64,000 nucleotides of DNA from Candidatus Physcocola equi (GTDB lineage Bacteria; Bacteroidota; Bacteroidia; Bacteroidales; Paludibacteraceae). Under the pieces are notes generated by a model. It was not told the origin of the DNA, did not search any database, and was given only the letters and a program-made list of their open reading frames with translations. Shown piece by piece: positions 7,786-17,754 of the stretch. The translations under genes were made by a program, and so were the position numbers. How positions within the stretch are numbered: position 1 is the stretch's first letter; each line of letters begins with the position of its first letter. Location of the stretch: contig JAGHUM010000043.1 of NCBI GenBank assembly GCA_018064855.1, positions 36,289-100,288 on the forward strand, given 5' to 3'.

Positions 7786-7911
7786 AATCCCACCCAACCG
7801 ATACTAAACAGGGATATTCTCCGTTATATAAGAAGGTGCAAAAAGTGAAACTTAAGTTTTGACACAAATAATCAGGGAGTTAACATCCCAATCGAAATCG
7901 CGATTACAATT

Positions 7912-10900
7912 TTGAAAACTGACTTGAAAAAATATACGACACCAGCCGCCGTGCTTGGTCTGATAGCGCTCTCCGCTACCAGCGCCTTTGCAGTTCCTGG
8001 CGATGATCAACCCGCACAAGCCACCCTGCCAGCGCCAATCGCCACCACAAAGGTGGACAGCAGCGCCACCGACAGTGTGCGCAGCGGCGACCTCATCTAT
8101 CCCCTCCGCAAGAGCGAAATTGTCACTTACGAAGACTTGCAGGAAAAATCGGCTGCCGACTTGAAAGATCCTTCCAACGTTCATCACGAAGTGGACTACG
8201 ACCCGGAAAACGGCTACTATATCTACCGCACCAAAGTGGGCGATATGGAAGTCAGCACTCCTTTTGTGCTCAACGAAAGCGAATATCAGGAACAAAGCTT
8301 GCGTGAAAGCATGAACAACTATTGGGATCAGAAAAATGCTGAGAATCAGGATAGACAAAATAGTTACTCTCTTGAGAACCTACATGTTGACATAGGTAAC
8401 ACAGGCGACAAGATTTTTGGTCCCGGCGGCGTGCAACTGAAGACACAGGGATCGGTTGACCTCACATTCGGATTGAAACACACCGTGCGCAAAAATCCGA
8501 CCATTTCAGAGCGCAACCGTAAATCCACCATTTTCGATTTCGACACAAAAATCCAACTGAATGCTACGGGTAAAGTGGGCGACCGCGTGAAGTTTACCAT
8601 GAACTACAACACCGAAGCCTCTTTTGAAGCCGACCAGCAGTTGATCAACCTCAGCTATGAGGGTAAAGAAGACAACATCGTGAAAAAAGTGGAAGCAGGT
8701 AATGTGTCGCTTCCTCTTTCCACCCAACTCATTCAAGGCGCCTCTTCCCTCTTCGGTATCCGCACCGACTTGCAATATGGCAAGTTGAAAGTCAGCGCCA
8801 TAGCCGCACAGCAAGAGAGTGAAAGAAAGACTGTACATACAAAAGGAGGCGGACAGAACACAGAGTTTGAATTCTCCGCTGCCGACTACGAAGCCAACAA
8901 GCACTTCTTCCTCTCACCTTACTTCAAAGAGCATTACGATGAATGGATGAAGGATCTGCCAGTGCTGAAAACCGGCATCGTCATCAACCGCATCGAAGTG
9001 TGGGTGACCAACAGCTCAACCCAAGCCGACCGTTCCACACGTAACGTGGTGGCTTTGAGATACATTGACTACGATTCGCTGTACTCTCAAAGTCAGCCCA
9101 ACGAATTGCCTTCCAACAAATCTGGCCACTACAAAGTTTTCAAGCAAGACCCGAACAACCTGCCTGAAAACTGGTTTATCAACGGCGAAAACTACGAAAA
9201 GATAAACAACGCGCGTATGCTTCGCTCCGACGAGTATGTGCTCAACCCGAACCTGGGTTACATCTCGCTGCGTTCAACACTCAATCCGAGCGACGTCATC
9301 GCTGTAGCCTACGAATATACGACAGGTGATGGCAAAACCCACTATGTGGGTGAACTCACCACTTCCGTTCAAGGCGACACCATCTCCGACAAGCCATTGG
9401 CAGCAAAATTGCTGAAAGGAACCAACACCAGCCCAAGCCAGGCCGACCTGTGGGACTTGATGATGAAAAACGTGTATAACCTGCAGGCGTACAGCGTTTC
9501 TCCAAACAAATTCAAACTGGAGGTGGAATATTACTATTCAAACGACTCGCTTTCCACCTACATGAAATACCTTCCAGAAGGCGCCATCGCGAAGAAACCA
9601 CTCATCAAGTTGATGGATCTCGACCGACTCAACTCAAAGAGGAAAGCAAGTCCGGACGGATACTACGACTTTGTGGATGGCTATACTGTTGACGCCCGCA
9701 ACGGACGTGTCATATTCCCGACTGTGGAGCCTTTTGGCCGCAGCCTGATTGAGCAGATCAAACGCAGCGGAGGCAGCAACGCACTGGCAGAAAAGTTTGC
9801 CTTCACCGAACTTTACGACAGTCTGCAGGTGGATGCCAAAGAATTTACCGAAAAGAACAAATTCATCATCCGCGGTTCGTACCAGTCGGCATCCGGTTCT
9901 AAAATCCGTCTCAACGCAACCAACGTGCCACGCGGATCTGTCCGTGTGACCGCAGGCGGACGTCTGCTCACCGAAAACGAAGACTATACCGTCAACTACC
10001 AACTCGGCGAGGTGACCATCTTAAACGATGCCATTGCCTCCGGCAACACCCCGATATCGGTATCGCTAGAAGACGAAAGCGCATTCAGCACTCAGCGTAA
10101 ATCGTTGCTCGGAACCACTTTGCAATATGGATTCAACGACCACTTCACGCTCGGCGGTACCATCATGCACCTCAACGAGAAACCGTTGACACAAAAAGTA
10201 GGTTATGGAGAAGACCCAATCTCCAACACTATTTGGGGATTGAACGCAGCCTTCACCACACCAAGCCAGTGGCTGACCGACATGATAGACAAGTTGCCAC
10301 TCATCAACGCGACTGCCCCTTCTTCCATTTCCCTCTCCGGCGAATTCGCCCAACTCATTCCTGGCCATGCCGATGGTGTGGATCAAAACGGACAGGGCGT
10401 TTCGTATATCGACGACTTCGAGGGGACCAAGAGCAGCATCAACATCATGAGTCCATATTCCTGGACCCTTGCCAGCACGCCTAAAATCTCTTCAGGCGGT
10501 CAACCGCTCATCCGCGAAACCGACGCATTCTGGGGAGCCGACCTCAACACTTCAAAAGGTCATTTGGGCTATGGATTGAACCGCTCGCACTTCGCTTGGT
10601 TCCGCATCGACCAGGTGCTCAACAACCCGACATCGGAAACACCACGCCACCTGCGTACTGACAACGACCAGCAGAGCAACCACTTTGTCCGTCTCATCCA
10701 CGAACAGGAAATTTTCCACAACAAAGAGGCATTCTACGGAGAATCAACCATTCTTCCAACCCTCAACCTCTCGTTCTATCCAAAAGAACGCGGTCCTTAC
10801 TGCTTGGATGTCAGTGGTATGCAACCAGACGGAACGCTCGACAACCCAACCCAACGCTGGGGTGGTATCATGCGCAAACTGGAAAACACCGACTTCAAGA

Positions 10901-13900
10901 AGAGCAATGTGGAATACATCGAACTTTGGATGATGGACCCATTCGTTTACGATACCGTCAACACCTCATCCGGCCGATTGGTGTTCAACCTCGGTGAAGT
11001 CAGCGAAGACGTATTGCACGACGGCAAACTCATGTACGAAAACGGTATGCCGATCAATGAGAACGACGAGCATCGTGTTGACAGCACCATCTGGGGACGT
11101 GTGCCTCGCACCAATGCGATTGTTTACGCATTCGACCTGAGCAATCTGGATGCTCAAGACCTCGGTCTCAACGGTCTGTCTTCCGACGCCGAAAAATACA
11201 CAGGTGCGTATGGTCGTTACCTCCAAGCCTTGGAAAGCAAACTCAACGCCAGTGCAAAAGCACGTTTCAACGATCAAATCATGTCGCCGCTCAGCGACCC
11301 TGCAGGCGACGACTTTGTCCACTTCCTCGATGGCAAGTATTCAGACAGACGCGCTTCCATCCTCGACCGTTACAAATATTACAACGGTATGGAAAACAAC
11401 TCGTCTTCGTCATCGGCATCTTACTCAAGCAGCAGCAACACGCCAGACACCGAAGACTTGAATGGAGACAAAACGCTGAACGAAAAAGAGCAATATTATG
11501 AATATGTGCTTCACATCGACAAAGACATTTTCGCCGACAGCACCCGTTGGAAAGAAAACCGAATTGCCAGCTGCGTAAACACCACCATCAAACTGAAAAA
11601 CGGTGAGAGAGAAAACATCCGCTGGTATCAGATTAAAATTCCTATTGCCGAATACGACCGCAAAGAAGGTTCTATCAATGGATTCCAATCTATACGATAC
11701 ATCCGTATGTATATGACCGGTTTTGAAGATGAGACCTTCCTCCGTTTCGGTGCAATGAACCTTGTCCGTACCGACTGGCGTGTTTATTCACAAAACAAAA
11801 ACTTGTTTGAAGGTGTTGCCAACGATGGTGTGAACAGCAACGAAGGTGACGGACGCATCGCCATTTCCGCTGTCAACATCGAAAACGACGCCGACAAACT
11901 TCCTGTTGCCTATACCCTTCCTCCTGGCATCAGCCGTGTTATCGACCCAAGCCAGACCCAGGTACGTCAGGAGAACGAGCAGTCTATGCTCCTCGAAGTA
12001 GATAAATTAGGTCCTAAACAAGCACGTGCGGTTTACAAAAACACCACACTCGACACCCGTCGTTACAAGAGAATGCGTATGTTCGTTCACGCAGAAAACC
12101 GACTCGACGCAGACCCTGTTTCGGACAACCGCCTCTACCTCTTCTTACGTTTGGGTAACGACCTGACAGAAAACTATTACGAATATCAGGTTCCTTTGGT
12201 GATGACAGCCGAAGGCGCAACCCGACGCGATGATGTATGGCCAGTTGAAAACGAAATCAACTTCCCATTTGAGTTGTTCACCAATCTGAAATTGAAACGC
12301 GACAGGCTCAAAGCATCCGGCCAGGCACACGTCAACGAACGATACACCGAAATGGATGGCAGAAACATCATCTCCGTTGTGGGTATGCCTTCATTTGGAG
12401 AAATTGAAAGCATGATGATCGGTATCCGAAACGAAGACAACGAGACTCACAGTGCCGACATCTGGGTCAACGAACTCCGCATGGAAGGCTTTGACGAAGA
12501 CGGAGGATGCGCAGGACTCGCCAACCTCGGCATCGTATTCTCCGACCTCGGTTCGGTAAGCGTGGGCGGACGAATTGAGCAAGCAGGTTTCGGTTCTATT
12601 GAAGACAATGTGGACGAAAGACTGCAGGAAGACCACTACCGTTACAACTGGGCTGCCAACGTGCAACTGGGCAAACTTTTCCCAGAGAAGGCGAAAGTCA
12701 ACCTGCCATTTACATACACGTTCTCTAAAGACATTGAACGCCCTGAATACGATCCGATGAACACCGACATCAAACTCGATGAAAGTCTCGACAACGCAGG
12801 CAGCGAAAGTGAAAGAAAGAAGATAAAAGAAAACGCCCTCACCACTTCCACATTCCACAGCTATACGCTGAACAATGTGCGCGTGGGCATCACCAGCGAA
12901 AAGCCAATGCCTTATGACCCTGCCAACTTCTCGATGAGCTTGTCGTATGATGAGACAACAGAGAAATCACCGGAAGTGGAATACGACGTCACCCGCAACT
13001 ATATGGGCTCGCTGCACTACAACTACACATTGAGTCCTAAACCAGTGGAGCCATTCCGCAAGATGAAGGCATTTAAGTCGAACAACCTTAAACTCATCCG
13101 TGAGTTTAACTTCTACTATTTGCCAAACTCTTTGGCCTTCAGCACCACCATGCGCCGCTACTACAACGAGGTGCAACTGCGTGAACTGACTACCGGATAT
13201 GAGCGCTCACAAGACTTCGATTACCTTTCATGGGACAAAGACTTCACCTGGAACAGAACAAGTGATATCAAATGGAACCTCAGCCGATCTCTGAAGCTGA
13301 ACTTCAACACCAACATGAACGCCGAAATCAACGAAGTCATTAAAGTGCGCACCGACAGCAGCTTCCGTTATATCGACGTTCCTGTAAACAAGTCTTACCT
13401 GAAAGAAGTCAGCGACGACTGGTACGAGAAATGGAAAGACGAAGTATGGAGCGAAATCCACCATTTCGGCTCACCTTTGGCCTACAACCAGCGTTTGTCG
13501 CTCTCATGGACAGTGCCTATCAACAAACTGCCATACTTAGACTGGATTTCGTCTAACGCGCAATACACTGCAGACTACAACTGGGACCGTGGCGCCATCA
13601 GCCAACTTGGCTCTCGCCATGCAGATGTGGGCAACATTGCCCAAAGCCGCCGCCAGTGGAATGGAGATGTCCGCTTCAATTTAGAGACGCTCTACAACAA
13701 ATCAAGCTACTTGAAAGGAATCAACAAGAAGTTTGTAAAACAACGCAACATTCCTCAAGGAGCCAAGAAGAGCAGAGACGAAAAGCCTAAAGACGGAAAA
13801 GAAAACGAGGCAAAGAAAGACACCAAGGAAAAGAAGGCAAAAGAAAAGCCACAGCCAAAGGTTTACGAACGCAAAAACATCCGTTTGCGCAAAGGCAACA

Positions 13901-15504
13901 ACACCCGAATAAGCCACCGACTGGGAACCAACAAGCTGAAAGTGGCGCTGACCGACAAAGACGGTAAAGAATACATCATCAAGCATAAAGTGATCGATGA
14001 AAACACCATCAACCTCATCGGCACTGAAGACGTGAGCGGACTGTCGCTTCGCATTGAAGGCATCATCAAAGAGCGCACACCGCTCAACGATGTCTTGGAT
14101 GTGACAGCACGCGTATTGATGAGCGTGAGAAACGTATCGGCATCATACCGCGAAGTTGATGGACTCACCCTTACCGGATATCGTCCGGAAAGCGGTTTCT
14201 TAGGTCAAGACGGATCTGCCCCTGGCTACGATTACACATTTGGCTTCTACAAAGCAAAGAATTTCTTCAACAAAGCCATTAAAAAGGGCTGGCTCTTCGA
14301 CAAAGATAATGTGGAAGACAACAACGTCATCATCAATCCAGCCGTCATCACAAAAGAGCAAGACTTGCAGGTCAAAGCAAGCATCGTTCCATTCCCAGGC
14401 TTAAAACTCGACTTGAACGGTGCGTGGATGAAGACAAGAGCCGACCAGTTCTATGTCATCAACGACCTTCGCCATTCATTTTCGGGATCGGCATCAAAGA
14501 CCACTATTGGTTTTGGAACAGCATTCTCGGGCAAATCTTACAACTCGAAATTGTTCAGCAATTTCTTGAAGAATACAGAAACATCGCGCAACAACATAGT
14601 GAATGCAATGCGCAAAGAATATAACAGCGGCACAGGCGACTTTGAGCCAAACCGCGTACCACTCTATTCTTCAGACGTGCTTGTTCCTGCATTCGTCTCG
14701 GCCTACACCGGACGCAGCATGCGCAAAGATCCGCTCGACGACATCATACCACAGATGACTCAGTTCTTGCCAAACTGGCGTCTTACGGTTGACTTGCTCA
14801 GCCGCTGGAGTTATATGCAAGGAAAACTTAAGAGCTTCAACTTGAATCACTCTTACAAGTGCACACAGACCATCAACGCCTACAACTCATATACAGAATG
14901 GACAGGCTTTAACGGTTATAACAGCGACTTTGGTATTGTAAGCACCGGAGAAGAGACAGACTACAACGGACTGACCACAAGCAACTATTATTACGCCGCA
15001 TCTTACGCTGTAGATAATGTGACAATCAACGAGTCGTTCTCGCCTCTCATCGGAGCAGACGCCACGCTCAACAACAGCCTCACATTGAAGGCTGAATGGA
15101 AAAAGAGCCGAAACTGCGGACTCGATGTTCCAGCCATTCAGGTTGTGGAATCGTACAGCGACGAACTCGTATTTGGAACAGGATACCGCATCGACGACTT
15201 TGGCGCTATTGTTCACCTCGCCAATCAGAAGCAAAAGATGATCAAAAACGACTTGAATCTCCGTCTGGACGTATCTTATAAGATGACCGACGCATTCGTC
15301 CGCAAGATCGACACCGAACTATCAGAACGCACCAGCGGCATCAATTCATTCATCATCAAGTTTGTTGCCGATTATGTAGTAAGCTCGAGACTTAACTTCC
15401 GATTCTACTACGACCGCACCGCTTCAACACCAAAGGCTTCAACCTCATATCCAATGGTGACAAGCGACTTCGGTCTTGGAATCAGATTATTGCTAAACAA
15501 ATAA
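7912..15504 (+). CDS. sprA: SprA/Sov, outer-membrane translocon of type IX secretion
   Basis: 2530 residues, the expected giant size. SprA forms the large outer-membrane beta-barrel through which type IX secretion substrates exit. The start is TTG at 7912: no in-frame ATG or GTG lies between it and the in-frame stop at 7846-7848, and the product then begins with a clean signal peptide (MKTDLKK, hydrophobic core, ...SAFA, cleavage about residue 27). The body is rich in alternating amphipathic strands and Asn/Asp/Tyr turns, with repeated SprA_N-type segments such as FGLKHTVRKNP and FLRFGAMNLVRTDWR, and ends in an aromatic-rich strand region (FRFYYDRT...FGLGIRLLLNK). Two low-complexity inserts stand out: Ser-rich at about 1162-1180 and Lys/Glu-rich at about 1950-1990. 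Other Sov-complex and PorK/L/M/N genes are not in this window. Confidence 0.95.
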   Translation: MKTDLKKYTTPAAVLGLIALSATSAFAVPGDDQPAQATLPAPIATTKVDSSATDSVRSGDLIYPLRKSEIVTYEDLQEKSAADLKDPSNVHHEVDYDPENGYYIYRTKVGDMEVSTPFVLNESEYQEQSLRESMNNYWDQKNAENQDRQNSYSLENLHVDIGNTGDKIFGPGGVQLKTQGSVDLTFGLKHTVRKNPTISERNRKSTIFDFDTKIQLNATGKVGDRVKFTMNYNTEASFEADQQLINLSYEGKEDNIVKKVEAGNVSLPLSTQLIQGASSLFGIRTDLQYGKLKVSAIAAQQESERKTVHTKGGGQNTEFEFSAADYEANKHFFLSPYFKEHYDEWMKDLPVLKTGIVINRIEVWVTNSSTQADRSTRNVVALRYIDYDSLYSQSQPNELPSNKSGHYKVFKQDPNNLPENWFINGENYEKINNARMLRSDEYVLNPNLGYISLRSTLNPSDVIAVAYEYTTGDGKTHYVGELTTSVQGDTISDKPLAAKLLKGTNTSPSQADLWDLMMKNVYNLQAYSVSPNKFKLEVEYYYSNDSLSTYMKYLPEGAIAKKPLIKLMDLDRLNSKRKASPDGYYDFVDGYTVDARNGRVIFPTVEPFGRSLIEQIKRSGGSNALAEKFAFTELYDSLQVDAKEFTEKNKFIIRGSYQSASGSKIRLNATNVPRGSVRVTAGGRLLTENEDYTVNYQLGEVTILNDAIASGNTPISVSLEDESAFSTQRKSLLGTTLQYGFNDHFTLGGTIMHLNEKPLTQKVGYGEDPISNTIWGLNAAFTTPSQWLTDMIDKLPLINATAPSSISLSGEFAQLIPGHADGVDQNGQGVSYIDDFEGTKSSINIMSPYSWTLASTPKISSGGQPLIRETDAFWGADLNTSKGHLGYGLNRSHFAWFRIDQVLNNPTSETPRHLRTDNDQQSNHFVRLIHEQEIFHNKEAFYGESTILPTLNLSFYPKERGPYCLDVSGMQPDGTLDNPTQRWGGIMRKLENTDFKKSNVEYIELWMMDPFVYDTVNTSSGRLVFNLGEVSEDVLHDGKLMYENGMPINENDEHRVDSTIWGRVPRTNAIVYAFDLSNLDAQDLGLNGLSSDAEKYTGAYGRYLQALESKLNASAKARFNDQIMSPLSDPAGDDFVHFLDGKYSDRRASILDRYKYYNGMENNSSSSSASYSSSSNTPDTEDLNGDKTLNEKEQYYEYVLHIDKDIFADSTRWKENRIASCVNTTIKLKNGERENIRWYQIKIPIAEYDRKEGSINGFQSIRYIRMYMTGFEDETFLRFGAMNLVRTDWRVYSQNKNLFEGVANDGVNSNEGDGRIAISAVNIENDADKLPVAYTLPPGISRVIDPSQTQVRQENEQSMLLEVDKLGPKQARAVYKNTTLDTRRYKRMRMFVHAENRLDADPVSDNRLYLFLRLGNDLTENYYEYQVPLVMTAEGATRRDDVWPVENEINFPFELFTNLKLKRDRLKASGQAHVNERYTEMDGRNIISVVGMPSFGEIESMMIGIRNEDNETHSADIWVNELRMEGFDEDGGCAGLANLGIVFSDLGSVSVGGRIEQAGFGSIEDNVDERLQEDHYRYNWAANVQLGKLFPEKAKVNLPFTYTFSKDIERPEYDPMNTDIKLDESLDNAGSESERKKIKENALTTSTFHSYTLNNVRVGITSEKPMPYDPANFSMSLSYDETTEKSPEVEYDVTRNYMGSLHYNYTLSPKPVEPFRKMKAFKSNNLKLIREFNFYYLPNSLAFSTTMRRYYNEVQLRELTTGYERSQDFDYLSWDKDFTWNRTSDIKWNLSRSLKLNFNTNMNAEINEVIKVRTDSSFRYIDVPVNKSYLKEVSDDWYEKWKDEVWSEIHHFGSPLAYNQRLSLSWTVPINKLPYLDWISSNAQYTADYNWDRGAISQLGSRHADVGNIAQSRRQWNGDVRFNLETLYNKSSYLKGINKKFVKQRNIPQGAKKSRDEKPKDGKENEAKKDTKEKKAKEKPQPKVYERKNIRLRKGNNTRISHRLGTNKLKVALTDKDGKEYIIKHKVIDENTINLIGTEDVSGLSLRIEGIIKERTPLNDVLDVTARVLMSVRNVSASYREVDGLTLTGYRPESGFLGQDGSAPGYDYTFGFYKAKNFFNKAIKKGWLFDKDNVEDNNVIINPAVITKEQDLQVKASIVPFPGLKLDLNGAWMKTRADQFYVINDLRHSFSGSASKTTIGFGTAFSGKSYNSKLFSNFLKNTETSRNNIVNAMRKEYNSGTGDFEPNRVPLYSSDVLVPAFVSAYTGRSMRKDPLDDIIPQMTQFLPNWRLTVDLLSRWSYMQGKLKSFNLNHSYKCTQTINAYNSYTEWTGFNGYNSDFGIVSTGEETDYNGLTTSNYYYAASYAVDNVTINESFSPLIGADATLNNSLTLKAEWKKSRNCGLDVPAIQVVESYSDELVFGTGYRIDDFGAIVHLANQKQKMIKNDLNLRLDVSYKMTDAFVRKIDTELSERTSGINSFIIKFVADYVVSSRLNFRFYYDRTASTPKASTSYPMVTSDFGLGIRLLLNK

Positions 15505-15539
15505 TTCATAATCATTCATAATATCAATAATTAACCAAC

Positions 15540-16082
15540 ATGAAACTAAAATACGCAGCATTATTCTGCACTGCCATGTTTGTAGCAGAAAGCGCAAATG
15601 CAGGTTTGTTTTCTCGCAAGAAAGTTGATTCAATCAAGGAAGAGGCAAAAGAAGAAGCAAAAGCTGTTTTTGATTCAGTCGCAGTAGAAGTAGTAACGGA
15701 CATTGTGAAAAACGAAGTTCCTGCAAAAGCAGAACCACAAGAGCAGCCACCATTTGGTGAAATGAATTATGATGACGAATTGCGCAATCGCTGCATCAGA
15801 ATGGTACGCAACTACATGGACAGCGAAGAATGGGTTGGACAGAAATTTGAAGGTTTTACCGAACTATATCTGACTGGCAACGACTGGGGACGTGAATCGT
15901 GGAACAATGGTGCTGAAATCTTCCGCTACTGCACCCTCATCGGCGTTCGTGAGGAAAACGGAGTTGAAATGTGCTACGAATGGCGATTCAAACAACTTCA
16001 ACAAGGATTTGGAAACTACAGTGAAGAACTGATTATGGGCAAAAACGCCAATAAGGTTTACCCACTCAAGAAAAAAGACTAA
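15540..16082 (+). CDS. Small exported protein of unknown function, in the sprA transcript
   Basis: 180 residues. N-terminal signal peptide (MKLKYAALFCTAMFVAESANAG), then a charged helical segment (about 28-55, KKVDSIKEEAKEEAKAVFDS), a Pro/Glu linker, and a compact C-terminal domain (about 75-180) rich in Trp and Tyr, for example SEEWVGQKFEG, GNDWGRESWN and YEWRFKQLQQGFGNY. No family recognised. It starts 35 bases after the sprA stop and is followed by a terminator, so it probably shares the ruvA-sprA transcript. A periplasmic or secreted partner of SprA is possible but unsupported beyond position. Confidence 0.7.
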   Translation: MKLKYAALFCTAMFVAESANAGLFSRKKVDSIKEEAKEEAKAVFDSVAVEVVTDIVKNEVPAKAEPQEQPPFGEMNYDDELRNRCIRMVRNYMDSEEWVGQKFEGFTELYLTGNDWGRESWNNGAEIFRYCTLIGVREENGVEMCYEWRFKQLQQGFGNYSEELIMGKNANKVYPLKKKD

Positions 16083-16100
16083 CTAACAAATAGCAAGACA

Positions 16101-16140
16101 AAAAAATCCCGCTTCTGAATGTCAGAAGCGGGATTTTTTT
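16101..16140. terminator. Bidirectional terminator between sprA-side genes and the PASTA operon
   Basis: Stem CCCGCTTCTGA (16108-16118) with TCAGAAGCGGG (16122-16132), 3-base loop, A-run on the left and T-run on the right. It can end transcripts from both converging operons. Confidence 0.88.
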
Positions 16141-16166
16141 GTCTTTAATTTGAAAGGACCATTCAA

Positions 16167-16622
16167 TCAGTTTTGCGACTGCTGAAGTTTCTCTTGTTTC
16201 ATCTGGCGTTTCTTTTCCTTGTGATTGCACCATTTGGTGTGGATATTCAAGACAACAACAGCCAAAAAGGCTGGCCAACTAGCCAACGGAGCCATCATAT
16301 AAACCTTGTTGATGTCTGGAATCTTCAATCCGTAAGACAAAAGCGGGTAAAGAACAATCAAAACAGCAGCAAGGATGCCGACACCTTTGAGCGACTTGTA
16401 GTCGATGCACTTATCTGCGATTTTCGCACGAATCACAATGTATGCCAAACCGCCGAGAACAGCAAACAGCATTACGACCAGCAAACAAGCCAGCATTTCA
16501 ATTAAAAAAGGCAAGTCGTTTTGAAACAAAACGAAAAGAACATACAACAATGCAATAGCAGAGTAAGCGCAGACCAAATAATGATCTACAATGAAATCTT
16601 TTAATCTATGCAGAATATTCAT
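16167..16622 (-). CDS. Predicted membrane protein, unknown function
   Basis: 151 residues with four hydrophobic segments (about 16-34, 37-64, 82-100 and 108-124) and a basic, Gln-rich cytoplasmic-looking tail (HKEKKRQMKQEKLQQSQN). No family recognised. It starts 23 bases after the rluD-like gene and is the last gene of the PASTA-rluD operon. In many Bacteroidota a D-Ala-D-Ala ligase gene sits near this pair; here it is absent from this position. Confidence 0.65.
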   Translation of the reverse strand: MNILHRLKDFIVDHYLVCAYSAIALLYVLFVLFQNDLPFLIEMLACLLVVMLFAVLGGLAYIVIRAKIADKCIDYKSLKGVGILAAVLIVLYPLLSYGLKIPDINKVYMMAPLASWPAFLAVVVLNIHTKWCNHKEKKRQMKQEKLQQSQN

Positions 16623-16645
16623 ATTTTAAGTTTATTCGAGTTATT

Positions 16646-17746
16646 TTAAGAATTATTTGTTTCTTTACTTGCAGTATAAACACGCCACTTGTCTATCAGC
16701 GCCTGCATATCGGCAGGCAATTCGCTGTTGAAATTCATATATTCACCAGTGCGCGGATGCTCAAAACCGAGTGTTTTGGCATGAAGCGCCTGACGAGGGC
16801 ATATTTCCAGACAATTCGTGATGAATTGTTTGTATTTAGCGGTACGTTCGCCTCTCAATACGATATTGCCTCCATAGCGTTCATCGTTGAACAATGTGTG
16901 TCCAATATGCTTCATATGAACTCTAATCTGGTGCGTGCGACCAGTCTCCAGTTTACACTCCACGAGCGTGACATGGGCAAAGCGCTCCATTACACGGTAA
17001 TGCGTCACCGCATGTTTGGCATTTGGGTTTTCACCATTGGGGAACACCGCAAAGAGCATTCTATCGCGAGGGTCACGGCCAATATCTCCATCAACAGTAC
17101 CACCATCCTCACTAATCACGCCCCAGACGAGCGCATTGTAGAGGCGGGATGTCGTTTTATTGAAAAACTGTTTGCCAAGATGAGACTTTGCGTGCTCATT
17201 CTTTGCCACGACCAACAATCCGCTGGTATCTTTGTCGATACGATGAACCAGTCCGAGTCGAGGATCGTTGATGTCAAACTTGGGATCATCTTTCAAATGC
17301 CAGGCTATGGCATTCAGCAAAGTGCCTTCCCAGTTGCCAAAACCGGGATGTACCACCATACCTGGATTTTTGTTGACCACCATTAAGTCGTCATCTTCGT
17401 AAACGATATTCAGCGGAATATCCTGCGGTTCGATGTGGAACTCCGTTGGCGGGTAGGCCAAAACGATGGAAATCTCGTCGAACGGCTTAACTTTGTAATT
17501 AGATTTTACCGCCTTGCCATTCACCAAAATACTGCCGGCATCGGCAGCCAGTTGGATTCTGTTGCGCGAAATCTGGCTCATACAATTGACCAGATATTTA
17601 TCGATGCGCACCATGCTGTGTCCTTTGTCCACCACCGTACGGAAATGCTCATGCATTTGTCCGTCGCTTCCCAACTCAGCCTCCTCGCGTCCAAACGCAG
17701 GAGCTGTGGAGAAACCCAATTCGTCCATTTCTTCGTCTTGCAACAT
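16646..17746 (-). CDS. rluD: RluD/RluA-family rRNA pseudouridine synthase
   Basis: 366 residues. An N-terminal S4 RNA-binding domain (about 47-110, VRIDKYLVNCMSQ...SILVNGKAV) is followed by the RluA-type catalytic domain (about 115-350). The catalytic Asp lies in HRIDKDTSGLLVVAKN, with downstream motifs GRTHQIRVHMKHIGH and HAKTLGFEHP. RluD makes pseudouridines in 23S rRNA helix 69; the S4+RluA architecture fits RluD better than RluA or RluC, though the exact target is inferred. It carries an acidic N-terminal extension of about 30 residues. It starts 8 bases after the PASTA gene stop, implying co-transcription. Confidence 0.92.
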   Translation of the reverse strand: MLQDEEMDELGFSTAPAFGREEAELGSDGQMHEHFRTVVDKGHSMVRIDKYLVNCMSQISRNRIQLAADAGSILVNGKAVKSNYKVKPFDEISIVLAYPPTEFHIEPQDIPLNIVYEDDDLMVVNKNPGMVVHPGFGNWEGTLLNAIAWHLKDDPKFDINDPRLGLVHRIDKDTSGLLVVAKNEHAKSHLGKQFFNKTTSRLYNALVWGVISEDGGTVDGDIGRDPRDRMLFAVFPNGENPNAKHAVTHYRVMERFAHVTLVECKLETGRTHQIRVHMKHIGHTLFNDERYGGNIVLRGERTAKYKQFITNCLEICPRQALHAKTLGFEHPRTGEYMNFNSELPADMQALIDKWRVYTASKETNNS

Positions 17747-17754
17747 GGCACGAA

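Noticed and set aside
8364..15281. Many antisense and out-of-frame ORFs within sprA
   Set aside because: All lie inside a coherent 2530-codon frame with recognised family motifs.
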